A DNA stretch of 64,000 bases from Maribacter algarum (ex Zhang et al. 2020) (GTDB lineage Bacteria > Bacteroidota > Bacteroidia > Flavobacteriales > Flavobacteriaceae): the NCBI RefSeq assembly GCF_005885635.1, contig NZ_VATY01000001.1, positions 62,001-126,000 of the forward strand. The letters are read 5' to 3'. How positions within the stretch are numbered: position 1 is the first letter of the stretch; each line of letters opens with the position of its first letter. The position numbers were made by a program, and so were the translations under genes. This document shows, piece after piece, positions 44,850 through 53,094 of the stretch. The notes beneath the pieces were generated by a model. The model made no database searches. It was given only the letters and a program-made list of their open reading frames with translations, and was not told where the DNA came from.

Positions 44850-45581
44850 ATGAAAAACCTTAAAAAGTGGTTTCCACTAGTGCTTGTATTTCTTTTCGTT
44901 TTCACTTTATCTAGTTGTAATGAAGAATGCCCTCCTTGTGAAGACCCCACGCCCGTTAAGGCTCCAGCTCAAATAGTTGAAGTAGATGATGCAAAAAAAA
45001 TGTATGACACCTATACTATTCGAAGGAAACCTTTGATTCGACGCTATGAGGATTCCATAAATCGCGGGAAGGATTATAATCGCGACGACAAAATGAAACA
45101 ACAGAAAATGCAGCAGAACCAGAAAGAAAATGCGGCTCAGGTTGATTCTTTCCCAGTCGCCAGATATGTTTACTATGATTATAAGACCATCAAAGATTAT
45201 CTGACCTATCTTGAGCAGGAAGCCAAGAACCAAGGAATAGAAATTTCTACTTTACGTTTTTACTTTTCGAATTATCCTGAGGGCATGGTAGTTAAGGACG
45301 CCCTACCACGCCAAAATTCAATTTTTATTATGCCCACCATCACCCAGGATAATCAGACCTATGGTTACTTCTTAGATGATAAGGAACAACTCTTACTCTT
45401 AAATGATGATTTAAAAGTTAGTAAAACGTCTTTTAAACCTAAGGCGGAGGACTCCGAAATGAAGGCTTCACTTTTTCCGGAATTTAAATCCTCCATCAAA
45501 GCTCCATCATATAGCTTGTTCGAAGGCGGTAAGAGTTATATTCTCAACGAAGGAGGTGTTAGACCTCCACCTTATAACTAG
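44850..45581 (+). CDS. Hypothetical lipoprotein
   Basis: 243 residues with a lipoprotein signal (FVFTLSSC, Cys23, followed by NEECPPCEDP). The mature part begins with a charged helix (DAKKMYDTYTIRRKPLIRRY) and is followed by a segment with AQVDSFPVARYVYYDYKTIK and a Pro/Tyr-rich tail ending GGVRPPPYN. No family recognised. It is followed 26 bp on by a multi-helix membrane protein on the same strand, a likely operon partner. Confidence 0.75.
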   Translation: MKNLKKWFPLVLVFLFVFTLSSCNEECPPCEDPTPVKAPAQIVEVDDAKKMYDTYTIRRKPLIRRYEDSINRGKDYNRDDKMKQQKMQQNQKENAAQVDSFPVARYVYYDYKTIKDYLTYLEQEAKNQGIEISTLRFYFSNYPEGMVVKDALPRQNSIFIMPTITQDNQTYGYFLDDKEQLLLLNDDLKVSKTSFKPKAEDSEMKASLFPEFKSSIKAPSYSLFEGGKSYILNEGGVRPPPYN

Positions 45582-45607
45582 TTTGAGTAGAATTTGCTAG
45601 CCCCATT

Positions 45608-46306
45608 ATGAAGTTTCTTGACACCATATTAGGTAATTCGTTTGTTGTAATCTATGCGGTTACTTTGGTAATGGCCCTATTTAGATATAGAAAATATTAT
45701 GAAACTCCATTACAATATTTACCGATTTTACTACTGTACACTTTACTAAACGAGATTCTTGGATTACTCGTAGTCCGATACGACTATTTTGACCTTTCGT
45801 TTGAAGCTACTTACGAAAATTACAATGTTATAATTTATAGTATTTATAATATTGTTTTCTTCCTTTACTTCTATTATTTGTTCAGAAGCTATGCCGAAAA
45901 AATGAATCAAAAAAAACAGATATTCTTCATAGGTATCCTATTTTGTGTAATTGCCCTATTTAACGTATTCATCCAAGACATAACAACCGAACATCAAATT
46001 CTAACTTACTTATTTGGGGGAATTACAATGATTTATCTATCTATTTCCTATCTGAAAAGCATATCAATTGCATTAGGTAAAAAGGACATCCTATTTTGGA
46101 TATCCATTGGCTTGCTAGTATTCTTTATAGGTTATTTACCAATTAAAGTTATTAGATACTTAAAAATAGAAAATATAGACTACATGATTGTATGGCGAGT
46201 TCATATGTTACTAATTCTCGCTATGTACTCTTGTTTTATAATCGGTTTTCTCCGAATGCGAGAAAAATTAAAAAAACCAATTATTGAATCTGAATATCAA
46301 GCATAA
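45608..46306 (+). CDS. Hypothetical seven-helix membrane protein
   Basis: 232 residues, hydrophobic throughout, with about seven helices (first at 8-25, last near 198-216, LLILAMYSCFIIGFLRM). Tyr-rich loops. No family recognised. Arranged like the sensor-type membrane proteins of Bacteroidota that lie next to lipoproteins, but without any attached catalytic or DNA-binding domain. The stop overlaps the T-tract of the rpsT terminator. Confidence 0.7.
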   Translation: MKFLDTILGNSFVVIYAVTLVMALFRYRKYYETPLQYLPILLLYTLLNEILGLLVVRYDYFDLSFEATYENYNVIIYSIYNIVFFLYFYYLFRSYAEKMNQKKQIFFIGILFCVIALFNVFIQDITTEHQILTYLFGGITMIYLSISYLKSISIALGKKDILFWISIGLLVFFIGYLPIKVIRYLKIENIDYMIVWRVHMLLILAMYSCFIIGFLRMREKLKKPIIESEYQA

Positions 46307-46333
46307 AAAATGCCCTAACTTTCGTTAGAGCAT
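46305..46333 (-). terminator. Intrinsic terminator of rpsT
   Basis: Minus strand: ATGCTCTAAC-GAAA-GTTAGGGCAT, a 10-bp stem with one mismatch, then TTTTTT. It lies 24 bp after the rpsT stop at 46357. Confidence 0.75.
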
Positions 46334-46356
46334 TGAAATATTTTACAAGTAAGGAA

Positions 46357-46608
46357 TTACATCGCAGCAACGTGCTTTGCTAATTTACTTTTAAGATTAG
46401 CCGCTTTGTTATTATGAATGATATTGCGTTTTGCCAAACGATCAATCATACTAACAACACCAGGTAACAAAGCCTCAGCATCTTTCTTCTTCTCTTCAGA
46501 ACGCAATTTTTTCAATGCGTTACGCATTGTTTTGTGTTGGTATCTGTTGCGAAGGCGTACCGCTTCGTTTCTTCTAATTCTCTTTAATGCTGACTTGTGA
46601 TTTGCCAT
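46357..46608 (-). CDS. rpsT: Ribosomal protein S20
   Basis: 83 residues, normal size. Lys/Arg-rich helical protein of the small ribosomal subunit that binds the 5' domain of 16S rRNA. It begins [20 protein letters not shown] and has the conserved helix [20 protein letters not shown]. Single gene, followed by its own terminator and preceded by the tRNA-Glu genes. Confidence 0.98.
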   Translation of the reverse strand: MANHKSALKRIRRNEAVRLRNRYQHKTMRNALKKLRSEEKKKDAEALLPGVVSMIDRLAKRNIIHNNKAANLKSKLAKHVAAM

Positions 46609-46668
46609 CTTTTATTTCTTAATTATGTTTTCTAAAATCCTTCTTCGCCAATCTCACTCGAACTTTTG

Positions 46669-46740
46669 TAGCCCGTAGGGGAATCGAACCCCTGTTACCA
46701 GGATGAAAACCTGGCGTCCTAACCCCTAGACGAACGGGCC
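46669..46740 (-). tRNA. tRNA-Glu (anticodon TTC), copy 1
   Basis: 72 bases, minus strand. Acceptor stem GGCCCGT/ACGGGCT (first pair G-U), D-loop AGGGGTTA, anticodon stem CCAGG/CCTGG with loop TTTTCAT (anticodon TTC), T-arm CAGGGG-TTCGATT-CCCCT, discriminator A. CCA is not encoded. Confidence 0.96.
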
Positions 46741-46833
46741 ATTATTTACGGATCGAAGTTCAAAATACGAAGTAGGAAATAAAAATTTATAATTCTTAAC
46801 TTCTAACCTTGTACCTTCAACCTCTTACTTTAG

Positions 46834-46905
46834 TAGTCCGTAGGGGAATCGAACCCCTGTTACCAGGATGAAAACCTGGCGTCCTAACCCCTAGACGAAC
46901 GGACC
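46834..46905 (-). tRNA. tRNA-Glu (anticodon TTC), copy 2
   Basis: 72 bases, minus strand, same as copy 1 except for the third acceptor pair (T3-A70 in GGTCCGT/ACGGACT instead of C3-G70). Anticodon loop TTTTCAT. CCA is not encoded. It lies 93 bp from copy 1, between rpsT and proS. Confidence 0.96.
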
Positions 46906-46986
46906 ATTATATTGCACAAAATGCGGATGCAAAAATACAATTATTTTTTACTATCACAACACCTGAATATAATTTCTTTACATCTT

Positions 46987-48462
46987 TTAATATGCTTTTG
47001 CAAAAAGCACTCGATGAGATGATGGTTTTCCTGTAACCATGCAGCTTCCCTCCTCTTCTTTGACATCAATCGGAATGCATCTTATGGTAGCTTTTGTCTC
47101 TTCTTTAATTCTGTCCTCGGTTTCGATGGTACCATCCCAGTGAGCAGATATAAATCCACCTTTTTCTTCCAATACTTTTTTGAATTCTTCGTACGAATCC
47201 ACATTGGTAATATGTTCCTTTCGATAATCAAAGGCTTTTTGATAAATGTTCTTTTGAATATGATCCATCAAGAACTCAATTTTTGCAACCACCTCATCAG
47301 CAGGAACCGTTTCTTTTTCCAAAGTATCCCTTCTTGCGACTTCATAAGTCCCATTTTCCAAGTCCCGCTGACCAATTGCCAAACGCACAGGAACCCCCTT
47401 CAATTCATATTCATTGAACTTGAAGCCAGGTTTATGTGTATCGCGATTATCGAATTTTACTGAAATACCTTTTGCTCGTAACTCTTTTACCAATGGACCA
47501 ATTTTTTCAGATATTACATCCAACTGATCCAATCCTTTATAAATGGGAACAATAACCACTTGTATCGGGGCTAATTTTGGAGGAAGCACCAATCCGTTAT
47601 CATCGCTATGCGTCATTACCAATGCGCCCATCAATCTAGTAGAAACTCCCCAAGAAGTGGCCCAAACATGTTCTTTCTGCCCTTCTTTATTGGCGAATTT
47701 CACATCAAAAGCTTTGGCGAAATTTTGTCCTAAAAAGTGCGAAGTACCTGCTTGTAAAGCTTTTCCATCCTGCATTAAAGCCTCTATGCAGTAGGTTTCC
47801 AGGGCACCGGCAAAACGTTCACTCTCCGTTTTTAATCCTTTAATAACGGGCACTGCCATATGTTTTTCGGCAAATTCCGCATAAACGTTCATCATTAGCT
47901 CAGCTTCTGCAATTGCTTCCTTTTCCGTAGCATGCGCTGTATGACCTTCTTGCCATAAGAATTCCGCTGTACGTAAAAATAGTCTTGTACGCATTTCCCA
48001 GCGCACGACATTTGCCCATTGATTAATCAATAAAGGTAAATCTCGATAGGATTGAATCCATCTTCGATAGGTATCCCAAATAATGGTTTCGGAGGTGGGT
48101 CTTACTATCAATTCTTCCTCCAATTTTGCATCTGGATCAACGATGATGCCACTTCCATCCTCTGCATTTTTCAACCTGTAATGCGTTACCACAGCACATT
48201 CCTTAGCAAAGCCTTCCACATGGCTAGCTTCCTTACTCAGATACGATTTCGGAATGAACAACGGAAAATAGGCATTTTCATGACCTGTTTCCTTGAACAT
48301 CTTATCCAAACCTGCCTGCATTTTTTCCCAAATGGCAAATCCATATGGTTTTATAACCATACACCCACGAACTCCCGAGTTTTCGGCTAAATCAGCCTTT
48401 ACAACGAGTTCATTGTACCATTTGGAATAATCTTCTTTTCTTGTCGTTAAATTTTTACCCAT
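46987..48462 (-). CDS. proS: Prolyl-tRNA synthetase (archaeal-type)
   Basis: 491 residues, the size of the archaeal/eukaryotic-type ProS (type 3) without the bacterial editing insertion. Class II motifs: motif 1 around [17 protein letters not shown]; motif 2 [20 protein letters not shown]; motif 3 [20 protein letters not shown] with the class II Gly-Arg. C-terminal anticodon domain starts near [13 protein letters not shown]. It charges tRNA-Pro in the cytoplasm. Divergent from the Trp/Gly-rich lipoprotein. Confidence 0.97.
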   Translation of the reverse strand: MGKNLTTRKEDYSKWYNELVVKADLAENSGVRGCMVIKPYGFAIWEKMQAGLDKMFKETGHENAYFPLFIPKSYLSKEASHVEGFAKECAVVTHYRLKNAEDGSGIIVDPDAKLEEELIVRPTSETIIWDTYRRWIQSYRDLPLLINQWANVVRWEMRTRLFLRTAEFLWQEGHTAHATEKEAIAEAELMMNVYAEFAEKHMAVPVIKGLKTESERFAGALETYCIEALMQDGKALQAGTSHFLGQNFAKAFDVKFANKEGQKEHVWATSWGVSTRLMGALVMTHSDDNGLVLPPKLAPIQVVIVPIYKGLDQLDVISEKIGPLVKELRAKGISVKFDNRDTHKPGFKFNEYELKGVPVRLAIGQRDLENGTYEVARRDTLEKETVPADEVVAKIEFLMDHIQKNIYQKAFDYRKEHITNVDSYEEFKKVLEEKGGFISAHWDGTIETEDRIKEETKATIRCIPIDVKEEEGSCMVTGKPSSHRVLFAKAY

Positions 48463-48555
48463 TTCTTAAGTTTGGCACAGAACTTGTGTTAATAAAATCG
48501 TAATAGTTGGTAAAACTAACTATTTTTATAATGTTCAACAATTTAAATTACAACG

Positions 48556-49896
48556 ATGATACAATCCCTACACCTCCAAAAAATTCGTAATGCGGCCTTA
48601 GTCGCACTGGTCGGTCTTTTCGTAGTTTCATGCGGTTCTTACCAACAGGCATCTTATTATGATAACGATGGTATTTACGGGTCTGACGAAAACCGTGTTT
48701 CTGTTGATAGAGCTCCTAGAAAAGCACCTCAGGCAAAGCAGAAACAAGGGAGTAACACGTATGCAGACTATTTTGGACAAAAAGCGGATGAAATTTCAGA
48801 AAGTGAGATTTTTACGGATGTTGATTCCTATTCAAGCGCTGTAGAAAATGATAGTATCACAGAGGGAGATTTAACCGAGTACTACACTTCTGAGAATGAT
48901 TATGCCGGAAATGCAGGATGGGGAGATAACCCGACCAGCGTTAGTATAAACATTTATGATAATGGATGGAACAACTGGGGCTGGGGTGGTGCTGGATTCG
49001 GATGGGGATGGAATGACCCTTGGTTATGGAACCGTGGTTTCGGATGGAACAACTGGGGCTGGGGCCGAGGCTTCGGCTGGAATCGTTGGAATAGATGGAA
49101 CAACTGGGGCTGGGGAGGCTACGGTGGATGGGGCTGGAACAACTGGGGCTACGGAGGTTTTGGTTGGGCAAATGCTTGGTGTCCTCCATTTGGTTACGGT
49201 TATGCAAATCAAGGCTTTTATGGAAATAGAGGTTATGCATATAACTCAGGTAGACGCGGATATTACAATGGTAGTAGAGCGCTAACAAGAACGAATTCAC
49301 GGGTGGCACTTAGCCGAGGTAGATCTAATTTGAATACCTCTAGAAGCGGCACAACATCTAGATATAGAAGTAACAGAACCACGGGAAGATCGAGTATTGG
49401 GAGAGGAACTACGGCGCGAAGTACAAGAAGCAACAGGAGTGGTATCGCTTCAAGACGTACTGTTGGGGTAGATAGAAATCGTTCGTATAGAACAAGCAGA
49501 AGCACAAGAGCAACACCACGTTATAACAGCTCTTCAAGAAGCACTCAATACAGGAGAAGCACTACGCCACGCAGCAGCGGTTATTCAAGAGGAACAGCCT
49601 CTCGAAGTACTTCAAGATATTCAGCACCAAGAACCTCAACCTATAGAAGTTCTGGAAGTAGAACAAGAAGTAGCGGTTCTTATGGCAGAAGCTCTTCACC
49701 TCGAAGCAGCGGAGGTAGCTATAGATCGTCTGGTAGAAGCTCAAGTTCTAGAAGTAGCGGAAGTTATAGAAGTTCAGGAAGCAGCTCAAGAAGTTCGGGA
49801 AGCTACAGGAGTTCTGGCGGTTCTTCAAGATCATCTTCTTCTGGAAGATCTTCAGGAGGCGGTAGATCGTCAAGCAGAGGTGGGGGAAGACAATAG
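48556..49896 (+). CDS. Lipoprotein with Trp/Gly-rich and Arg/Ser-rich low-complexity regions
   Basis: 446 residues. Lipoprotein-like signal (VGLFVVSCGS, Cys26), a charged segment to about 130, a Gly/Trp/Asn-rich region of repeated NNWGWG blocks (about 135-210), a Gly/Tyr-rich stretch to about 245, and a C-terminal Arg/Ser-rich region of about 200 residues with many RSSG, SRSSGSYR and TSRYR units. The type occurs next to proS and a FadL-like gene in Flavobacteriaceae. Function unknown; it may build or bind extracellular material. Four copies of one 18-base DNA unit encode the NNWGW blocks. Confidence 0.8.
   Translation: MIQSLHLQKIRNAALVALVGLFVVSCGSYQQASYYDNDGIYGSDENRVSVDRAPRKAPQAKQKQGSNTYADYFGQKADEISESEIFTDVDSYSSAVENDSITEGDLTEYYTSENDYAGNAGWGDNPTSVSINIYDNGWNNWGWGGAGFGWGWNDPWLWNRGFGWNNWGWGRGFGWNRWNRWNNWGWGGYGGWGWNNWGYGGFGWANAWCPPFGYGYANQGFYGNRGYAYNSGRRGYYNGSRALTRTNSRVALSRGRSNLNTSRSGTTSRYRSNRTTGRSSIGRGTTARSTRSNRSGIASRRTVGVDRNRSYRTSRSTRATPRYNSSSRSTQYRRSTTPRSSGYSRGTASRSTSRYSAPRTSTYRSSGSRTRSSGSYGRSSSPRSSGGSYRSSGRSSSSRSSGSYRSSGSSSRSSGSYRSSGGSSRSSSSGRSSGGGRSSSRGGGRQ
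48967..49150 (+). repeat. In-frame DNA repeat in the Trp/Gly region
   Basis: Copies of TGGAACAACTGGGGCTGG at 48967, 49045 and 49096, and a partial copy at 49135, spaced by 78, 51 and 39 bp (all multiples of three). Confidence 0.85.
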
Positions 49897-49933
49897 ACTC
49901 CAAACATTCAGGAACCAGATTAAAATTAAAAAA

Positions 49934-51439
49934 ATGAAAAGAAACTTAACTTTCATAATACTATTGGTATGTTCACTTGCCAGTGCTCAAAACATTTCTG
50001 ATGTATTACGGTATAGCTCGGAAAACATTCAAGGAACAGCTCGTTATCAAGGAATGGGAGGTGCATTTGGAGCCCTCGGCGGCGATTTATCGGCATTGAA
50101 TATCAACCCGGCAGGTTCGGCAATATTTAATAATAACCTGGGTACAGTTTCCGGAACCGTCTACAATCGTGATAATGTTATTACCTATGGAGGAAATGCT
50201 ACTGCCACTTCACCAAACTATTTGGACATCAATCAGGCAGGCGGCGTTTTAGTATTCAAAAGTACACTACCCACTAGTCCATGGAGCAAAGTAGCTCTAG
50301 CTCTTAACTATGATGTTACCGAAAACTTTGACGATAATATCTTTGCTTCGGGTACAACCAATGAAGGTATCGATAATTACTTTTTAAATTTTGCCCAAGG
50401 AGTTCCTTTCGGAGATATAACGTTACGGGAAGGCGAATTTATCGAGGAAGCATATTTAGATATAGGAGCGAACTTAGGTTTTGGAGACCAACAGGCTTTC
50501 TTAGGATATTTTGGTGGTTTGATTGACCCAGCTCAAATGGAAAACGACAACACAGCATACATTAGCAATGCTGATTATACCACCGTTAATCAAGAGTTTT
50601 CGAGAATCACCTCAGGATACAACAGCAAGTTTACCTTGAACCTTGCCTCTCAATATAGAGAGCGATTAAGTATAGGTGCATCTGTAAATTTCCACAGTAT
50701 TCTTTACAACAGGAACGACCAGTTCACAGAAACAGGATACAATGCTGATTCTGAAATACAGCGAACAACTTTTGACAACAGACTATTTACACAAGGATCG
50801 GGGTTTTCTCTTAATGTAGGTGCCATCGCCAAACTAAGTGACTTCCTTCGCATTGGTGGAAGTTACCAATCTCCTACGTGGTATCGATTGGAAGACGAGC
50901 TTTCCCAAAGCATTTCTTCTGATTTGGCAGATGACAATATCAACTTCATCAATTTTGATCAAGTAAATATTTTTCCTACTTATAAATTGAGAGTTCCCGG
51001 AAAAGTGATGGGTAGTTTGGCTTTGATTTTTGGCAAAAACGGACTCCTAAGTTTTGATTATTCGTTTCAGGACTTCTCGGAAGCCAAGTTAGGCCCGGTA
51101 GATGATGTCAATTTTGCATCTGTAAACTCTGATGTTTCAAGAGATTTAGGCACGGTAAATACATTTCGCTTGGGAGGAGAGTATCGAATAGATAGATTTA
51201 GCCTTAGAGCCGGTTATCGCTTTGATGAGAGCCCTTATGAAAGCTTAAATACCGTTGGCGATTTGGAATCGATTTCAGGTGGAATTGGATATAATTTTGG
51301 TGGTAGTCGTTTGGATTTAGCAATTAACAGAACAGAGCGTGATGTGGCGCAGCGTTTGTTTGATACCGGAATTAATTCTACTGCGTTGGTTAATGGTGTT
51401 TCTATGAACGGAACATTAAGTTATACCGTAAATTTTTAG
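49934..51439 (+). CDS. OmpP1/FadL-type outer membrane transport protein
   Basis: 501 residues from the ATG at 49934 (signal KRNLTFIILLVCSLASAQ). An earlier in-frame start would run inside the preceding gene. The N-terminal hatch of FadL type reads ARYQGMGGAFGALGGDLSAL and INPAGSAIFNN; the rest is a 14-strand-like barrel pattern ending NGVSMNGTLSYTVNF. FadL proteins carry hydrophobic compounds across the outer membrane. It follows the Trp/Gly-rich lipoprotein with a 37-bp gap. Confidence 0.9.
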   Translation: MKRNLTFIILLVCSLASAQNISDVLRYSSENIQGTARYQGMGGAFGALGGDLSALNINPAGSAIFNNNLGTVSGTVYNRDNVITYGGNATATSPNYLDINQAGGVLVFKSTLPTSPWSKVALALNYDVTENFDDNIFASGTTNEGIDNYFLNFAQGVPFGDITLREGEFIEEAYLDIGANLGFGDQQAFLGYFGGLIDPAQMENDNTAYISNADYTTVNQEFSRITSGYNSKFTLNLASQYRERLSIGASVNFHSILYNRNDQFTETGYNADSEIQRTTFDNRLFTQGSGFSLNVGAIAKLSDFLRIGGSYQSPTWYRLEDELSQSISSDLADDNINFINFDQVNIFPTYKLRVPGKVMGSLALIFGKNGLLSFDYSFQDFSEAKLGPVDDVNFASVNSDVSRDLGTVNTFRLGGEYRIDRFSLRAGYRFDESPYESLNTVGDLESISGGIGYNFGGSRLDLAINRTERDVAQRLFDTGINSTALVNGVSMNGTLSYTVNF

Positions 51440-51464
51440 AGAAGAATAGTACACCAGTTTCGAC

Positions 51465-51506
51465 AAAGAAGAAGGCCATTTCACTAGTGAAATGGCCTTC
51501 TTCTTT
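51465..51506. terminator. Perfect 42-bp palindrome, bidirectional terminator
   Basis: A palindrome with 21-bp arms meeting at ACTAGT, no mismatch, A-rich on the left end and T-rich on the right. It stands between the convergent FadL-type gene (ends 51439) and the T9SS type B gene (ends 51525) and would end transcription from both sides. Confidence 0.9.
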
Positions 51507-51524
51507 AGGTCTTATCAAATTTTT

Positions 51525-52973
51525 CTACCGTTTTAAAGTAAAATGGGTCTTCCTTGTTTTCGCTACTATAGCACCATCTTCTTGTTCTCCATATTCGAAC
51601 CTGAACCAATAATCTGATGAAGGCATAGGTTTGCCATTAAAAGTACCGTCCCAACCTCCCACTGTACCTAGTTGTTTCAATAGTTTCCCATAGCGGTCAA
51701 AAACGAATACTACAGGGTCCTCTAAAGTTTCTATACCAAATACGTTCCAGGTTTCGTGCATTCCGTCCCCATTTGGAGTGAAAAACTTCGGATATCCAAC
51801 AACCAAAAATTCAATGGGTTCGGTCGTTCCACATCCGTTTTTGTCGTTGATGATAACCGTGTTCAATCCTGGCGGAACATCAAGAAAAATAGGATCATCT
51901 TGAAACTCACCTCCGTTTATGGCAAATTCATAGCTGCTATCGCCGTCGACAAAAAACTCAATATTATTTTGATCGGGGTCAATGGATAAGTTTGATTCCA
52001 AAGTTTCAACCCGATCTAACACAGGTACTCCGTAGAAGGTAATCAATATCCCTCCCACATCCGCAACGGTGGCAGGTGAACCAGAAATTGTTGTTATTTC
52101 AGCAAAGTACCTCCCCGAATTTGGACTAGTTACTACATATTCGGCTCCGAAGGGGCCCGTACCAGTAAGCGTATCATCAATTGTACCATCGTCATCATAA
52201 TCAACAGACCAAGCCACATTCGCAATGTCTGCCCCGGCCGGCGTATTCAAAGCACTTAGGGTAATATCTGGGTCGCCTTCACAGGCAACAATGTCCAATC
52301 CTAAGAACTCGTCTCTCAAAGTACAGTCTATTGCCGTATCCTGGTTTGCATCAACCGAACTTCCAGTAAAGGTGAACATAAAAGACTCAGGGTCATCATT
52401 AAAGTTGATATTGTAATTATTGATGAGTATATAATAAATTTCACCCGGTTGTACATCCAACCATTCATCATAGGTATTTAAACTTTGCTTTACGAATGGT
52501 GCTCCTTCTTCACCGCTTATAGGGTTGACACCAATTCCAGTAAAACCAGTATCATTCACTTCATAATTACAACGTATGGGCTGCGCGGTTCCGTTACTAA
52601 TATCTCCACAAGCAACATCAGGACCGTATACGGCAAAATCCCATTCTGCGGTTATCGTAGTTCCTGATACTGGTAATGCCTCAATATCAAAACCAACTTG
52701 CCCCCCAGTGCCAGCTCTAAAAACAAACCAAGAAGTGTTATTCTCGACATTTGCTGAACTATTACTGCCTTTTTCTAAACAACCAGTTTGAAGAATGACG
52801 TCGGGATCAAAATCATCGATATCGCCATTACCATCTACAGCGGGCATTATAGTAACAAGTCCATCCGCACATATGGGAATAGCGGTTCTACAATCAGCTG
52901 AATTGGGGCTTTGAGCGTTTGCTGAGGGGGAGAATAAAAACAAACAGCACAGGACACAAAGAAGTGTTCGCAT
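51525..52973 (-). CDS. T9SS type B sorting domain-containing protein
   Basis: 482 residues. Signal peptide (MRTLLCVLCCLFLFSPSANA), an N-terminal unit with DCRTAIPICADG and NNTSWFVFRAGTGGQVGFDI, a middle PKD-like part, and the gliding-motility-associated C-terminus (about 395-482): KFFTPNGDGMHETWNVFGIE, VFVFDRYGKLLKQL, GWDGTFNGKPMPSSDYWFRF, ending HFTLKR. This tail routes it through the type IX secretion system to the surface. Adhesive or structural role likely. A paralogue lies next to it. Confidence 0.9.
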   Translation of the reverse strand: MRTLLCVLCCLFLFSPSANAQSPNSADCRTAIPICADGLVTIMPAVDGNGDIDDFDPDVILQTGCLEKGSNSSANVENNTSWFVFRAGTGGQVGFDIEALPVSGTTITAEWDFAVYGPDVACGDISNGTAQPIRCNYEVNDTGFTGIGVNPISGEEGAPFVKQSLNTYDEWLDVQPGEIYYILINNYNINFNDDPESFMFTFTGSSVDANQDTAIDCTLRDEFLGLDIVACEGDPDITLSALNTPAGADIANVAWSVDYDDDGTIDDTLTGTGPFGAEYVVTSPNSGRYFAEITTISGSPATVADVGGILITFYGVPVLDRVETLESNLSIDPDQNNIEFFVDGDSSYEFAINGGEFQDDPIFLDVPPGLNTVIINDKNGCGTTEPIEFLVVGYPKFFTPNGDGMHETWNVFGIETLEDPVVFVFDRYGKLLKQLGTVGGWDGTFNGKPMPSSDYWFRFEYGEQEDGAIVAKTRKTHFTLKR

Positions 52974-53094
52974 AGATTTAGGGCTAAATAGGATATAATT
53001 GTATAAATACTATAACTCCGTGAAGTCCTATTTAGTATGTTTTTACCGACAATTCATGCCGTTAATCGATAAAATGCATCTACAAATTAAATAT

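Noticed and set aside
46741-46833. A gene or RNA between the two tRNA-Glu genes
   Set aside because: Only low-complexity spacer rich in CTT/ACC words; no conserved structure seen.
48967-49150. Regularly spaced repeats resembling a CRISPR array
   Set aside because: Copies are in frame inside a coding gene, unit length 18 bp, spacing 39-78 bp and not constant, and spacers encode the same Gly/Trp pattern.
48941-49309. Minus-strand open frame with repeated Ser/Pro-rich units
   Set aside because: Antisense of the Trp/Gly-rich gene; the repeats mirror the plus-strand repeat and it has no start context or family.
49682-49933. N-terminal extension of the FadL-type protein
   Set aside because: It would overlap the preceding gene in another frame and hide a clean signal peptide that starts at 49934.
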